A stretch of 64,000 nt of DNA from Sphingobacteriaceae bacterium GW460-11-11-14-LB5 (lineage in GTDB: Bacteria > Bacteroidota > Bacteroidia > Sphingobacteriales > Sphingobacteriaceae): positions 3,596,001 through 3,660,000 of the forward strand of contig CP021237.1 in assembly GCA_002151545.1 (NCBI GenBank), given 5' to 3'. Position numbers and translations under genes: made by a program. Of this stretch, positions 34,029-43,036 are shown one piece after another (the stretch's first letter is position 1; the number at the start of each line of letters is the position of its first letter). The notes below the pieces were generated by a model. That model saw only the letters and a program-made list of their open reading frames with translations, did no database searches and was not told where the DNA came from.

Positions 34029-35876
34029 TTAAATTTTTAGTGCAAAACAAAATGTGGCGCCTTGCCCCTCTTCGCTCTCTACCCAAATTCTGCCCCCTTC
34101 ATTTTTGATAATTTCTGCCGAAATGTAAAGCCCCAGGCCTAAACCCGGATAGGTATGTTGCAAATTTCCACCCACCCGATAAAACTGATCGAAAACCATG
34201 TGCTGTAGCGCTTTCGAAATTCCGATTCCATAATCGCGTACACACAAAATAACTTCATCGTTCAATGCATAAGTATGCACATCAATCTGATTGGCATCGC
34301 TAGAATATTTAATGGCATTTGATAAAAAATTGGTGATCACCTGGCCAATACGTTCGCGATCGACATAAACCCAGCTGTTGCTTTTAAAATCGGTTTTGAT
34401 CTGATGTTTAGACGTGATATGCTGCATTTCATCTACTATTTCTCCTACAGCCTGATCAAAATCAAATTTTACGGGATTAAAAGTCATTTTGCCCGATTGT
34501 ATTTTGGTTACATCAAGCAAATCGCCAATTAAACCGGTTAAGCGGTTCAATTGTAAATCCATTTTGCGTACCATGCCAGCCTTTTTCTCATCACCTTCAT
34601 TCCTGATCATCTTCTCCAATACCTGGGCATACGCTTTTATACTGGTTACCGGCGTTTTAAGCTCATGACTCGCAATGCCCAAAAATTCGTCCTTCTGTTG
34701 CTGAAGCTGAACTTGTTTCGTCACATCCATTGCTGCATGTAAAATGGCGTAAACCTTTCCCTGGGCATTCCTCAAAGGTTTATAGGTAAAATTAAACCAA
34801 AGCTTTTCCATCTTACCGTTAACAGGTAATACCGCCTCCTGCTGATCGGCATGATAAGGAATTCCTGTACGATAAACCTCTTTTAAGATATCGATAAAAG
34901 GTTGTCCTTTTAACTCAGGGATGGCTTCTTCCATCGGCTTTCCGATTACGCGCTTATCTTTCCCCCAAAACCGCAGCATTTCATCGTTAGCTAGCGAGAT
35001 GATAATATCTTCCGTTTCATAATAACCTGTGGCCATTGGGGTATCCAATAATAAATTCCTGAAACGTTCTTCGCTTTTAGCCATTTCCATCCGCGAATGT
35101 ACCAGCGAGGTAATTTCGTTCGCAACGACCATAATGCCAGTTACGATATTATGCTGATCGCGGATAGGATCGTAAACAAAATTGAAATAAAAATCCTGAA
35201 GCACACCATCACGCTCCAACCTCGCCATTGTCTCGTAGCCATAGTGGGCAACGCCTGTTTGGTAAACCTCAGTTAGCAAATCGGGAAAGGGTTGTCCTTT
35301 CAATTCAGGCAAACCATCAATTAAATTTAGTCCGATTACTGCTTCTGTTTTACCCCATAGTTTTAAAAGATCAGCATTTGCCTGTTCGATTATGAAATTT
35401 TCGCCCCTCAAAATGCCAATGGCTACAGGTGCATCCTGAATCATCTTGCGAAAAAGTTCTTCACTGGCTTTAACCTTTAATCTGGCATTTACCAGTTCGG
35501 TAACATCAGTTGCATTATTCAAAATCCCCCAAACCTTGCCATCATTGTCTTTTAGGGGTTTATAAATAAAATCGAAATAAAAGGTCTGTAAAACACCATC
35601 GTTAATCAGCATTACCCGGTCTTCTTTGGTTTCGTAAGCAATACCGGTTTCGCGTACGTCCTGAAGGATCTCTAAAAAAGGCTGCTCTTTAAGCTCTGGC
35701 AAAGCAATGGCAAGTTCTTGTCCAATAACCGAATGATCTCTTCCCCATGCTTTAAGCATTGCTTTATTAGCAACTTTAATGTTCATTTTCTCCCCAATAT
35801 ACAGTCCGATCGGCATTGGAGATTCTTCGATTAACGTATAAAAAACAGCAGCGTTATCGTCAAGGTTAATTTGCAT
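34029..35876 (-). CDS. Soluble PAS-PAS-PAS sensor histidine kinase
   Basis: The 615-residue kinase has three consecutive PAS domains (about 8-125, 135-255 and 265-385) with similar internal motifs (LPELKGQPF-type) after each core, a HisKA domain with His404 in SHELKTP, and a HATPase_c domain ending in GLGLGLYIS and GGRIWVESEEGQG. No transmembrane segment is seen, so it senses an internal signal. No response regulator gene is next to it; partners are unlinked. The repeated motifs show the PAS units come from internal duplication. Confidence 0.92.
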   Translation of the reverse strand: MQINLDDNAAVFYTLIEESPMPIGLYIGEKMNIKVANKAMLKAWGRDHSVIGQELAIALPELKEQPFLEILQDVRETGIAYETKEDRVMLINDGVLQTFYFDFIYKPLKDNDGKVWGILNNATDVTELVNARLKVKASEELFRKMIQDAPVAIGILRGENFIIEQANADLLKLWGKTEAVIGLNLIDGLPELKGQPFPDLLTEVYQTGVAHYGYETMARLERDGVLQDFYFNFVYDPIRDQHNIVTGIMVVANEITSLVHSRMEMAKSEERFRNLLLDTPMATGYYETEDIIISLANDEMLRFWGKDKRVIGKPMEEAIPELKGQPFIDILKEVYRTGIPYHADQQEAVLPVNGKMEKLWFNFTYKPLRNAQGKVYAILHAAMDVTKQVQLQQQKDEFLGIASHELKTPVTSIKAYAQVLEKMIRNEGDEKKAGMVRKMDLQLNRLTGLIGDLLDVTKIQSGKMTFNPVKFDFDQAVGEIVDEMQHITSKHQIKTDFKSNSWVYVDRERIGQVITNFLSNAIKYSSDANQIDVHTYALNDEVILCVRDYGIGISKALQHMVFDQFYRVGGNLQHTYPGLGLGLYISAEIIKNEGGRIWVESEEGQGATFCFALKI

Positions 35877-35892
35877 AAAGGGATAAAAAAAA

Positions 35893-35900
35893 CAAATATA
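35893..35900 (-). promoter_or_regulatory. -7 box TATATTTG for the histidine kinase
   Basis: CAAATATA on the plus strand reads TATATTTG on the minus strand, an exact TAnnTTTG, 16 bases before the kinase start. It overlaps the gap after the topoisomerase stop. No clear -33 element. Confidence 0.42.
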
Positions 35901-35909
35901 ATGGGTTTT

Positions 35910-36953
35910 CTATTTACTACCTGATTTTAAGAATGATAATAAAACTTTCTCGTCATGTGCCAAACCTAATTTACCCGATACTTTATTATTATTCATTTTT
36001 TTCATGTATTTACTTAGCTCATTATTTTCGTAAGCGGTAAGCAATAATGGATATACGTAAGAACTCTTGCAAACAGCTCTCGTATTGCCTAATTTTTTTG
36101 CTACACAATCTAAAACCGTTACAATTGTTTTTTTCGAATTCAGGTTCAAATTTTCGTCAGCACTGCACTTCGAAAACTGGCGTAATGCCTCTAACGTTCC
36201 GCCCCAGGTTCTAAAATCTTTTGCGGTAAAGTCGTCGCCTGTAATTTCTTTAATGTAAGTATTGATTTTGCCCGAATCGATACTTTTATGCTCTTTTCCA
36301 TTCGAATAAAACTGAAATAATTCCTGCCCGGGGATGTCCCTGCATTTCTTAACCAGTTTTGCCAGCGACCGATCATTTAACTCAACTTTCTGCTGAACGC
36401 CTTTTTTGCCAACAAAATCCATGGTGATTGTACTACCGTTTATTTTAACATGTTTATCCCTAAGTGTAGTTAAACCAAACGAGCCATACAGTTGCTTATA
36501 ACTTTCGTTACCCACACGGATGAGTGTTTTTTGGAGTACATCTACCGAAATGGCCAGTACTTTGCGTTCGTCGAAATCTTTTCTTCGCAAGTCTTTTTCC
36601 AGATTTTTACGCGCATTGGGCAATGCTTTTCCAAATTCCAATAAACGGAAATATTTATCCTCCGATCGGCGACTTGTCCACTTGGCGTGATATTTATATT
36701 GTTTCCTCCCGGCAGCATCAATACCTGTAACCTGAAGGTATGCATTTTGTTTATTGGCAATCCATACATTTTGCCATGCTGGTGGAATAACCAAAGCTTT
36801 TATCCGATCGAGGTGTTTCTCATCGGTGATTTTGTTTCCATCTTTATCTTCGTAATGAAATTTACCTGGTTTTCCTTTACGGTAAATCCCAGGTAGCGCA
36901 TCAGTTACATATACTAATCCACTTGCCCGAACAACATCTTTGCCTTGTACCAT
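35910..36953 (-). CDS. DNA topoisomerase IB
   Basis: The 347-residue enzyme belongs to the poxvirus-like bacterial type IB topoisomerases. It relaxes supercoils through a 3'-phosphotyrosine link. The N-terminal domain occupies about 1-90; the catalytic domain has the DFRTWGGT segment and the nucleophile Tyr299 in KSSYVYP, with Arg and Lys from VGNESYKQLYGSFGLTTLRDKH. The gene is head-to-head with fmt, 90 bases from its start, and just upstream of the histidine kinase on the same strand. Confidence 0.93.
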   Translation of the reverse strand: MVQGKDVVRASGLVYVTDALPGIYRKGKPGKFHYEDKDGNKITDEKHLDRIKALVIPPAWQNVWIANKQNAYLQVTGIDAAGRKQYKYHAKWTSRRSEDKYFRLLEFGKALPNARKNLEKDLRRKDFDERKVLAISVDVLQKTLIRVGNESYKQLYGSFGLTTLRDKHVKINGSTITMDFVGKKGVQQKVELNDRSLAKLVKKCRDIPGQELFQFYSNGKEHKSIDSGKINTYIKEITGDDFTAKDFRTWGGTLEALRQFSKCSADENLNLNSKKTIVTVLDCVAKKLGNTRAVCKSSYVYPLLLTAYENNELSKYMKKMNNNKVSGKLGLAHDEKVLLSFLKSGSK

Positions 36954-37043
36954 TTTTTGCCTATAAGTATGGGTTTATTTTTAGTTATTTTGCAAAACTT
37001 TAACGCGGGCAGCCGCGTTATTTTAAAACACAACACTTTCTTT

Positions 37044-37952
37044 ATGAAAATAGTTTTTATGGGCACGCCCGATTTCGCGGTAGCCTCTTTAGATGCCATC
37101 GTGCAAGCCAATTTCGATGTAGTTGCAGTAGTTACTGCGCCAGATAAACCTGCCGGCCGCGGCCAAAAACTGAATGAAAGTGCCGTAAAAAAATATGCAG
37201 TAGAAAAAGGAATCCCTGTTCTACAGCCTGAAAAGTTAAAGAATCCTGAATTTATAGAGGAACTGAGATCTTATCAAGCCGATTTACAAGTGGTTGTGGC
37301 TTTTAGGATGTTACCGGAAATAGTTTGGAATATGCCAGCTAAAGGAACCATCAATTTACATGGTTCGCTGTTGCCGCAATACCGCGGTGCTGCCCCGATT
37401 AATCATGCCATTATAAACGGCGAAAAAGAAAGTGGTGTTACTACATTTTTCCTTAAACAGGAAATTGATACAGGCGATATTATCCTCAGCGACAGTGTTC
37501 CCATCGCCGACGATGAAACTGCGGGTGACTTGCACGATAAACTGATGGTTGTTGGTGCAAATCTTTTGGTAAAAACACTTCATGCTGTTGAAGCCAATAA
37601 TATAACCGAACAGCCCCAGCCACAAAATGATGATTTAAAACATGCACCAAAGATTTTTAAAGAAGATTGCAAAATCGACTGGAACAATCCAGCGCAAACC
37701 ATTCATAATTTAATCCGCGGTTTAAGCCCTTATCCAACAGCTTTTACCATACTTAATGACAAAAACTTAAAGGTATTTAAGGCCGAAATAGAAGATAAAG
37801 AACCAGGTATTGTTGCCGGAGGCTTTTTAACTGATGGTAAAACTTATTTAAAATTTGCCGCAAAAGATGGCTTTATCAAACTTTTAGATATCCAGTACGA
37901 AGGCAAAAAGCGAATGCTGATTGAAGATTTTTTAAGGGGAATGCGATTGTAA
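37044..37952 (+). CDS. fmt: Methionyl-tRNA formyltransferase
   Basis: The 302-residue enzyme formylates initiator Met-tRNA using 10-formyl-THF. The start at 37044 is chosen because MKIVFMGTPDFAV is the conserved Fmt start; the frame extends 33 codons upstream but that part overlaps the 5' end of the topoisomerase gene by nine bases and has no family match. LHGSLLPQYRGAAPI carries the catalytic Asn/His/Asp region. The C-terminal domain follows HNLIRGLSPYPTAF. A palindrome 11 bases beyond the stop may end the transcript. Confidence 0.96.
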   Translation: MKIVFMGTPDFAVASLDAIVQANFDVVAVVTAPDKPAGRGQKLNESAVKKYAVEKGIPVLQPEKLKNPEFIEELRSYQADLQVVVAFRMLPEIVWNMPAKGTINLHGSLLPQYRGAAPINHAIINGEKESGVTTFFLKQEIDTGDIILSDSVPIADDETAGDLHDKLMVVGANLLVKTLHAVEANNITEQPQPQNDDLKHAPKIFKEDCKIDWNNPAQTIHNLIRGLSPYPTAFTILNDKNLKVFKAEIEDKEPGIVAGGFLTDGKTYLKFAAKDGFIKLLDIQYEGKKRMLIEDFLRGMRL

Positions 37953-37962
37953 TTAAGAATTT

Positions 37963-38007
37963 GAGTTGTCAACTTTAATAGCCGTTTTGCTAAAAAGTTG
38001 ACAACTC
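37963..38007. repeat. GAGTTGTCAACTTT palindrome after fmt
   Basis: GAGTTGTCAACTTT (37963-37976) and AAAGTTGACAACTC (37994-38007) form a perfect 14-bp stem around a 17-nt loop. A related element occurs at 60059-60102. It is 11 bases downstream of fmt and probably ends its transcript. Confidence 0.75.
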
Positions 38008-38027
38008 TTCTAATAGATTTTACAACA

Positions 38028-38745
38028 GCATGAAAGATGCTGAAATAAATTTAGCATGACGATAGAGATATTAGCGGAACCGAAGCACCACAGGTTTTGC
38101 TTTCCAAACAAATAATTAATTTAGGTTAAAGATCTCAGCATTCTATTGGCGATTTGAAAGAATCTCTACGTAGCATGAAAGATGCTGAAATAAATTCAGC
38201 ATGACGGCAGAGGTACTAGCTGAACCGAAGCACCGCAGGTATTGCTTTCCAAAAAATAATGAATTTAGGTTATCTGTTGGCGACTTGAAAGGATCTCTAC
38301 GTAGCATGAAAGATGCTGAAATAAATTCAGCATGACGGCAGAGATATTAGCGGAATCGAAGCACCACAGGTATTGCTTTCCAAAAAAATAATTAATTTAG
38401 GTTATCTGTTGGCGATTTGAAAGGATCTATTTAGCAAGAAAGATGCTGAAATAAATTCAGCATGACGACAGAGGTGCTAGCGGAACCGAAGCACCACAGG
38501 TATTGCTTTCCAAAAAAATAATGAAATTAGTTTATCTGTTGGCGATTTGAAAGGATCTCTACGTAGCATGAAAGATGCTGAAATAATTCAGCATGACGAA
38601 AGAGATACTAGCGGAATCGAAGCACCACAGGTATTGCTTTCCAAAAAAATAATGAATTTAGGCTAAAGATCTCAGCATTCTGTTGTCAATTTGAAAGGAT
38701 CTATACAGCATGAAAGATGCTGAAATAAATTCAGCATGACGGCAG
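38028..38745 (+). repeat. Six-unit array of REP-bearing 130-145 bp repeats
   Basis: Units start near 38028, 38173, 38304, 38434, 38566 and 38708, spaced 145, 131, 130, 132 and 142 bases. Each has a hairpin AGCATGAAAGATGCTGAAA then TTCAGCATGACG, a segment GAAGCACCACAGGTATTGCT TTCC, and (except the last, cut short) a block with ATTTAGG and TTGGCGATTTGAAAGGATCT. The first and fifth blocks carry an extra GATCTCAGCATTCT insert. It lies between convergent fmt and the class IV aminotransferase gene. It is not a CRISPR: units are diverged without a uniform direct repeat and spacer. The hairpin matches the element at 59937. Confidence 0.85.
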
Positions 38746-38778
38746 CGGTAGTCTTTACGCCAAGACCATGGAATAGCA

Positions 38779-39618
38779 TTATAAATGATTCAATTTCTCA
38801 ATCAAAAATTTCGATATCTCGTTAAAATAACGTTTCCTGCCATACCCCATCACCCATTGAATACCCTGGGTGGCATTGGTGATAAAAACTTCTTCGGCTT
38901 CCTTTAATATTTCGGGGTTAATCTGTGCTTCGATTAACGGCATGTCGTGCATTTTACACAACTGCATAATGGCGGTACGCATTACACCACTAATGCAACC
39001 CTCAGCAAGTGAAGGGGTATAAATCTGTTTGTTATACACCACAAAAACATTGGCACTGATGCTTTCGCAAAGAAAACCATATTGGTTCAGAATCATGGCC
39101 TCATCTAAACGGTTCTGACTTTTAAAAAGTCCGGCCATTACATAAAGCAGTGCATTGGCTGTTTTAAAATTCGAGAGTTTATTAACGGGTTTCGTCATTT
39201 CGTCAAAAACATCAATGATTAAACCTTTGCTGTTCAACTCATATGTAGATGCTTTTAAAGGAATGCCTTCCAAAATGTAACCTGCTTTATTTATTTCGGG
39301 GGTGTAAACGCCTGCTCCTCCCCTGTAAACCGAAAGGCGGAAACGAACATTACCATTCCATTTATTGCGTTTGGCCAAATCGGCGGTTTTCTGACGCAGA
39401 AAATAATCATCCATCAAAGCGTGACCGTCAATTTTAAGCGCTTTCATGCCAGCCGTTAATCTATCGGCATGTAAGTCGGCAAATTGCAGCTTATTATTGA
39501 TCATCCGCATACTTTCGAACAATCCATCGCCAAATTTGAAACTTCTGTTTGAAGCTGTTAAAATCGGGGCATCTACCGCCTGGAATTCATCATTAAATAA
39601 AAGGTACTCCTGAAGCAT
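38779..39618 (-). CDS. Class IV aminotransferase, probable 4-amino-4-deoxychorismate lyase
   Basis: The 279-residue PLP enzyme is fold-type IV. The Schiff-base Lys152 lies in LSNFKTANALLY. The DEAMILNQYGFLCE and TPSLAEGCISGVMR segments are the family's PLP and phosphate-binding parts. Sequence length and motifs fit PabC, which converts aminodeoxychorismate to p-aminobenzoate, more than IlvE. A pabB gene for the preceding step is also in this window at 61361, though 22 kb away. It lies 3 bases after rluD on the same strand, so the two are cotranscribed. IlvE or D-amino-acid transaminase remain possible. Confidence 0.78.
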   Translation of the reverse strand: MLQEYLLFNDEFQAVDAPILTASNRSFKFGDGLFESMRMINNKLQFADLHADRLTAGMKALKIDGHALMDDYFLRQKTADLAKRNKWNGNVRFRLSVYRGGAGVYTPEINKAGYILEGIPLKASTYELNSKGLIIDVFDEMTKPVNKLSNFKTANALLYVMAGLFKSQNRLDEAMILNQYGFLCESISANVFVVYNKQIYTPSLAEGCISGVMRTAIMQLCKMHDMPLIEAQINPEILKEAEEVFITNATQGIQWVMGYGRKRYFNEISKFLIEKLNHL

Positions 39619-39621
39619 ATT

Positions 39622-40650
39622 TTATGATGTAGCGATATAATTTTCCCACTTGGTTAAGCCAGCTTTAAAATCGGGCGGCAACGGCGATTCAAAATACATA
39701 TACTCTTTAGTGCTGGGGTGAATAAAACCCAAACTCTGTGCATGTAAAGCCTGACGGGGCAACAATTCAAAACAATTATCTACAAACTGTTTGTACTTGT
39801 TAAACGTAGTTCCTTTTAAAATCTTATCACCACCATACATGGCATCATTAAAAAGCGGATGCCCGATGTGCTGCATGTGCGCCCTGATCTGGTGCGTACG
39901 ACCAGTTTCAAGCTCACAGCTGATCAAGGTAACATAACCCAAACGTTTTAATACCTTATAGTGCGTTACAGACCATTTCCCTTTTTCTTCATCATCGTAA
40001 ATATCCATCACACGGCGGTCTTTCGCACTTCTGCCAATGTAACCGGTTACGGTTCCATCGTTTTCGATATCGCCCCAAACCAGTGCAATATATTTACGGG
40101 TAATGCTGTGATCGAAAAACTGGCGGGCCAAATGTGTAATCGATTTTTCATTTTTACTGATCAGCAATAAACCCGAGGTATCCTTATCAATGCGGTGAAC
40201 CAACCCTGGCCTGCCATCATTACCCGGCAGCTGAGGGAGTTGCTCAAAATGGAATGCCAAAGCATTAACCAAAGTTCCGGTATAATTATTAAAACCAGGG
40301 TGTACAACCATTCCGGCAGCTTTATTTACGACCAAAAGATCGCTATCCTCGTAAATGATATCAAGTGGTAAATCTTCAGGATAAACTTCGGTGTCGCGTG
40401 GTGGATGCGGTAAAACAATCGATATTTCATCATAAGGCTTAACCTTATAACTCGCTTTTATCTGTTTTTGATTAACCAGCACATTCCCCGCATCAATTGC
40501 ATTTTGAATACGGTTTCGGGAGGCATTTTCTACGCGAACCATCAAAAATTTATCAATGCGCAGCAAAGACTGCCCCTTATCGACAATTATTTTTAAATGT
40601 TCATATAATTCCTGCTCTTCTGATTCCTGCAATTCGACCACATTTTCCAT
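39622..40650 (-). CDS. rluD: RluA-family pseudouridine synthase, RluD-like
   Basis: The 342-residue enzyme makes pseudouridines in 23S rRNA. The start at 40650 (MENVVELQESEEQELYEH) is preferred; the frame runs 28 codons further, but that part has no family match. An S4 RNA-binding domain spans about 20-90 (LRIDKFLMVRVENASRNRIQNAI), followed by the catalytic domain with Asp in HRIDKDTSGLLL and GRTHQIRAHM. The candidate -7 box CAAAAATA complement at 40655-40662 would give an almost leaderless message. It heads a two-gene transcript with the class IV aminotransferase. Confidence 0.9.
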   Translation of the reverse strand: MENVVELQESEEQELYEHLKIIVDKGQSLLRIDKFLMVRVENASRNRIQNAIDAGNVLVNQKQIKASYKVKPYDEISIVLPHPPRDTEVYPEDLPLDIIYEDSDLLVVNKAAGMVVHPGFNNYTGTLVNALAFHFEQLPQLPGNDGRPGLVHRIDKDTSGLLLISKNEKSITHLARQFFDHSITRKYIALVWGDIENDGTVTGYIGRSAKDRRVMDIYDDEEKGKWSVTHYKVLKRLGYVTLISCELETGRTHQIRAHMQHIGHPLFNDAMYGGDKILKGTTFNKYKQFVDNCFELLPRQALHAQSLGFIHPSTKEYMYFESPLPPDFKAGLTKWENYIATS

Positions 40651-40691
40651 GGCGCAAAAATAAACTTTTAACTTCAAGAATTTTTCAATGA

Positions 40692-40723
40692 TTGCAGTTT
40701 TCGGAAAAACAGCCCTATCTTTA
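40692..40723 (+). promoter_or_regulatory. Promoter for the DUF6588-like gene
   Basis: TTG at 40692-40694, 21-base spacer and TATCTTTA at 40716-40723 match the Bacteroidota consensus with one mismatch in the last position. Predicted start of transcription is near 40730, 24 bases before the ATG. Confidence 0.5.
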
Positions 40724-40753
40724 CTGTCAATCAAAACATTCTAAATTTTTTAT

Positions 40754-41782
40754 ATGAAAAAATGCTACTCTTTAAAGGCGTTATGCGCCTTATTTTTATT
40801 GGTAACGGCTCAAAAAGCAAGTGCCCAACAAGATGTTGGAGACCTGTTTGTGGGCGGACCGGCTGATGCAACTAAATTGGTAAATGCCTATTTTGACCCT
40901 TTGTACAAAGGTTTGGGTTTGGGATTGACTGATGGATGGTCGAACACGGCGAAATCGAAAGGATTTTTAAAGTTTGATGTAAGGGTTTCCGGATCGGCAG
41001 CTTTTGTCCCTCAATCGGGCAGAAGTTATGATGTAAATGCATTAGGACTAAGCAACATTAAACCCGCACCCGGTGCATCTTCCATAGGCCCGACGGCATT
41101 TGGTGATGACCATGAAGGTGGCAAAATGCAAATTTACACAAGCAGTGGTATCCCTACAGGTAAGTTTTTTAACCTTCCTCAAGGTGTAGGTTTCCATGTG
41201 GTTCCATCATTGCAGATACAGGCTACTTTGGGCTTACCTAAAAACATTGATGTTACTTTAAGAGCGATGCCAAAAATTAAATTAGGCAGCGACTTAGGCA
41301 GCTTATCAATGATCGGCTTCGGTGCTAAAGTTGAACTTTTACCGCTTTTTATGGGTTCAACTACAGAGAAATTAGTTCCTGTTGATATTGCAATAGCAGG
41401 AGGTTTTACCCAGTACAAATATAATTTGCCTTTGAATATCAATAATACGACAAATTCAGATCAGCATATTGATGCCAAATTCAATGGTGTAAATTTTGAC
41501 GCCATCGTTTCTAAAAAGATCCTGTTCTTCACCCCTTTTGCCAGCATCGGTTACCAAACCTCGAACACCAATTTAAAGGCACTTGGTACTTATAAATTTG
41601 AAGATGGTGGTAGCAATGCCACTTATGTTGATCCCATTTCGGTGAAACAAACGGATATTGACGGCGTAAGGGGAAGTTTAGGCTTCCAGTTGAAATTCGG
41701 TTTCTTTAAATTTTATGGTTCATATACTGCTGCAAAATACAGTATGGTTAATGCTGGTTTCGGTTTCGGTATTGGCAAGTAA
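40754..41782 (+). CDS. DUF6588-like outer-membrane beta-barrel protein
   Basis: The 342-residue protein has a signal peptide ending KASAQ. The remainder resembles DUF6588-family proteins of Bacteroidota: an early YKGLGLGLTDGWSNTAK, GFHVVPSLQIQATLGLP strands, and a C-terminal run of alternating hydrophobic residues (LGFQLKFGFFKFYGSYTAAKY) that ends in a Phe/Gly-rich strand. It is probably an outer-membrane barrel. No function is known. It is divergent from rluD. Confidence 0.62.
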   Translation: MKKCYSLKALCALFLLVTAQKASAQQDVGDLFVGGPADATKLVNAYFDPLYKGLGLGLTDGWSNTAKSKGFLKFDVRVSGSAAFVPQSGRSYDVNALGLSNIKPAPGASSIGPTAFGDDHEGGKMQIYTSSGIPTGKFFNLPQGVGFHVVPSLQIQATLGLPKNIDVTLRAMPKIKLGSDLGSLSMIGFGAKVELLPLFMGSTTEKLVPVDIAIAGGFTQYKYNLPLNINNTTNSDQHIDAKFNGVNFDAIVSKKILFFTPFASIGYQTSNTNLKALGTYKFEDGGSNATYVDPISVKQTDIDGVRGSLGFQLKFGFFKFYGSYTAAKYSMVNAGFGFGIGK

Positions 41783-41814
41783 TTAATATAACGTGGTATT
41801 ATTAAGGTAGTATG

Positions 41815-41880
41815 GTCATTCTGAGCTTGTCGAAGGAGGTTTTATATATTTAAACCGTTTCGACAGGCTCAACCTGACAT
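41815..41880. repeat. GTCATTCTGAGC / CTTGTCGAA palindromic repeat
   Basis: GTCATTCTGAGCTTGTCGAA near 41815 is followed by the inverted sequence TTTCGACAGGCTCAACCTGACA ending near 41879, with about 22 bases between the arms. It is the scattered GACAAGCTCAGGATGAC-type repeat, parts of which also flank the IS at 6.6-7.7 kb. Confidence 0.7.
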
Positions 41881-41924
41881 ATTCTAATTCAAATTAATGA
41901 TACCGCTTTTATTTATTTTTACAC

Positions 41925-42794
41925 GTGTTCGAAGAAATATATAGTCCTGTACAAAAAATAACATTTGCACCTTTCAACAACCTGTTTGTTAAAAGGGATG
42001 ATCTTATTGACCCTTATATTTCAGGCAATAAATGGCGGAAGCTAAAATATATTTTAGCCAGGGCCAAAGCAGCACACAAATCGCATCTGGTTACCTTCGG
42101 GGGCGCCTATTCTAATCACCTTGTAGCCACCGCAGCCGCAGCATCTAGATCAGGCTTAACCGCTACCGCTTTTGTACGTGGCGAAGAGGTAAAGAATGAG
42201 CTATTATTGCTGTGCCGTTTATTTGGAATGAAACTCATTTTCACCGACCGCGAAAGTTACCGGGATAAGCAAAAACTGTTTCAACAGCATTTTGGAAATG
42301 ACCAGCAGGCTTATTTTATTGATGAAGGCGGGGCCTCGGCTGAAGCCACTACAGGCTGCGCAGAGGTAATCAGCGAATTGACAGAAACATACGACCACAT
42401 TTTTTGTGCTGCCGGAACAGGAACCACTGCTGCAGGCTTATTGAACGGTATCCAGCAACAGGGTTTAAGCACAAAACTCCATATCATACCCGTACTAAAA
42501 GGGGGCTTGTTTATTAAAGATGAAATAGCTAAATATACTCCCCTATCCAATCATCTTGAGCTTCACCTCGATTATCATTTTGGCGGATATGCAAAAACCA
42601 CTCCTGAATTGATCAGTTTTATCAAAACCTTTACTTCAAAAACCGGACTGCTTTTAGATCCGGTTTATACGGGGAAAATGTTTTATGCCATCCAGGACCT
42701 GGTAAAACAAGGCATTATTGGTAAAGATGAAAAAGTACTGGCCATTCATACGGGCGGGCTAATGGGGATATTTGGCATGAAGGATAAGTTTTAA
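41925..42794 (+). CDS. PLP enzyme of the ACC deaminase / D-cysteine desulfhydrase family
   Basis: The 289-residue protein is a fold-type II PLP enzyme, somewhat shorter than the family average (about 320-340). The Lys that binds PLP is Lys36 in SGNKWRKLKY. FGGAYSNH supplies the substrate carboxylate loop and CAAGTGTTAAGLLNG the PLP phosphate loop. The family breaks D-cysteine or 1-aminocyclopropane-1-carboxylate; which one acts here cannot be decided from sequence. The start is a GTG at 41925, since there is no in-frame ATG before the conserved part. Confidence 0.82.
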   Translation: MFEEIYSPVQKITFAPFNNLFVKRDDLIDPYISGNKWRKLKYILARAKAAHKSHLVTFGGAYSNHLVATAAAASRSGLTATAFVRGEEVKNELLLLCRLFGMKLIFTDRESYRDKQKLFQQHFGNDQQAYFIDEGGASAEATTGCAEVISELTETYDHIFCAAGTGTTAAGLLNGIQQQGLSTKLHIIPVLKGGLFIKDEIAKYTPLSNHLELHLDYHFGGYAKTTPELISFIKTFTSKTGLLLDPVYTGKMFYAIQDLVKQGIIGKDEKVLAIHTGGLMGIFGMKDKF

Positions 42795-42837
42795 CAAACA
42801 GCCTTCATTATTTATAGACTCCAAAAACAAACTGAAT

Positions 42838-42867
42838 AAAAAAAGGGTCCTCATTGCTGAGGAACCC
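42838..42867 (-). terminator. Terminator facing the minus strand, after the second GH29 gene
   Basis: GGGTCCTCA (42845-42853) pairs with TGAGGAACCC (42858-42867) with one bulged base. Seven A on the plus strand at 42838-42844 give seven U after the stem in a minus-strand transcript. It lies about 170 bases past the second GH29 stop and also separates it from the convergent PLP gene. Confidence 0.72.
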
Positions 42868-43036
42868 CAATAAGATCTCTAAAATCGTCCCGTGATTTGA
42901 TTCTTGTTATAAAAGTATCGCTCCTTTCTTTGGAATGAAATAAAAATAGAGCAAGGCTACAATATAATAGATGAAGATGCACTATCTATATACATTGAAT
43001 AATAAATCAGCTCACATCATCGGCATTTAGTTCTTT

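Noticed and set aside
36945..37043. Upstream extension of fmt
   Set aside because: The extra 33 codons overlap the start of the topoisomerase gene and show no Fmt similarity; MKIVFMGTPDFAV at 37044 is the family start.
38028..38745. Repeat array considered as a CRISPR
   Set aside because: Units are 130-145 bp, contain inner hairpins and diverge by insertions; there is no 25-40 bp constant repeat with unique spacers and no cas genes are nearby.
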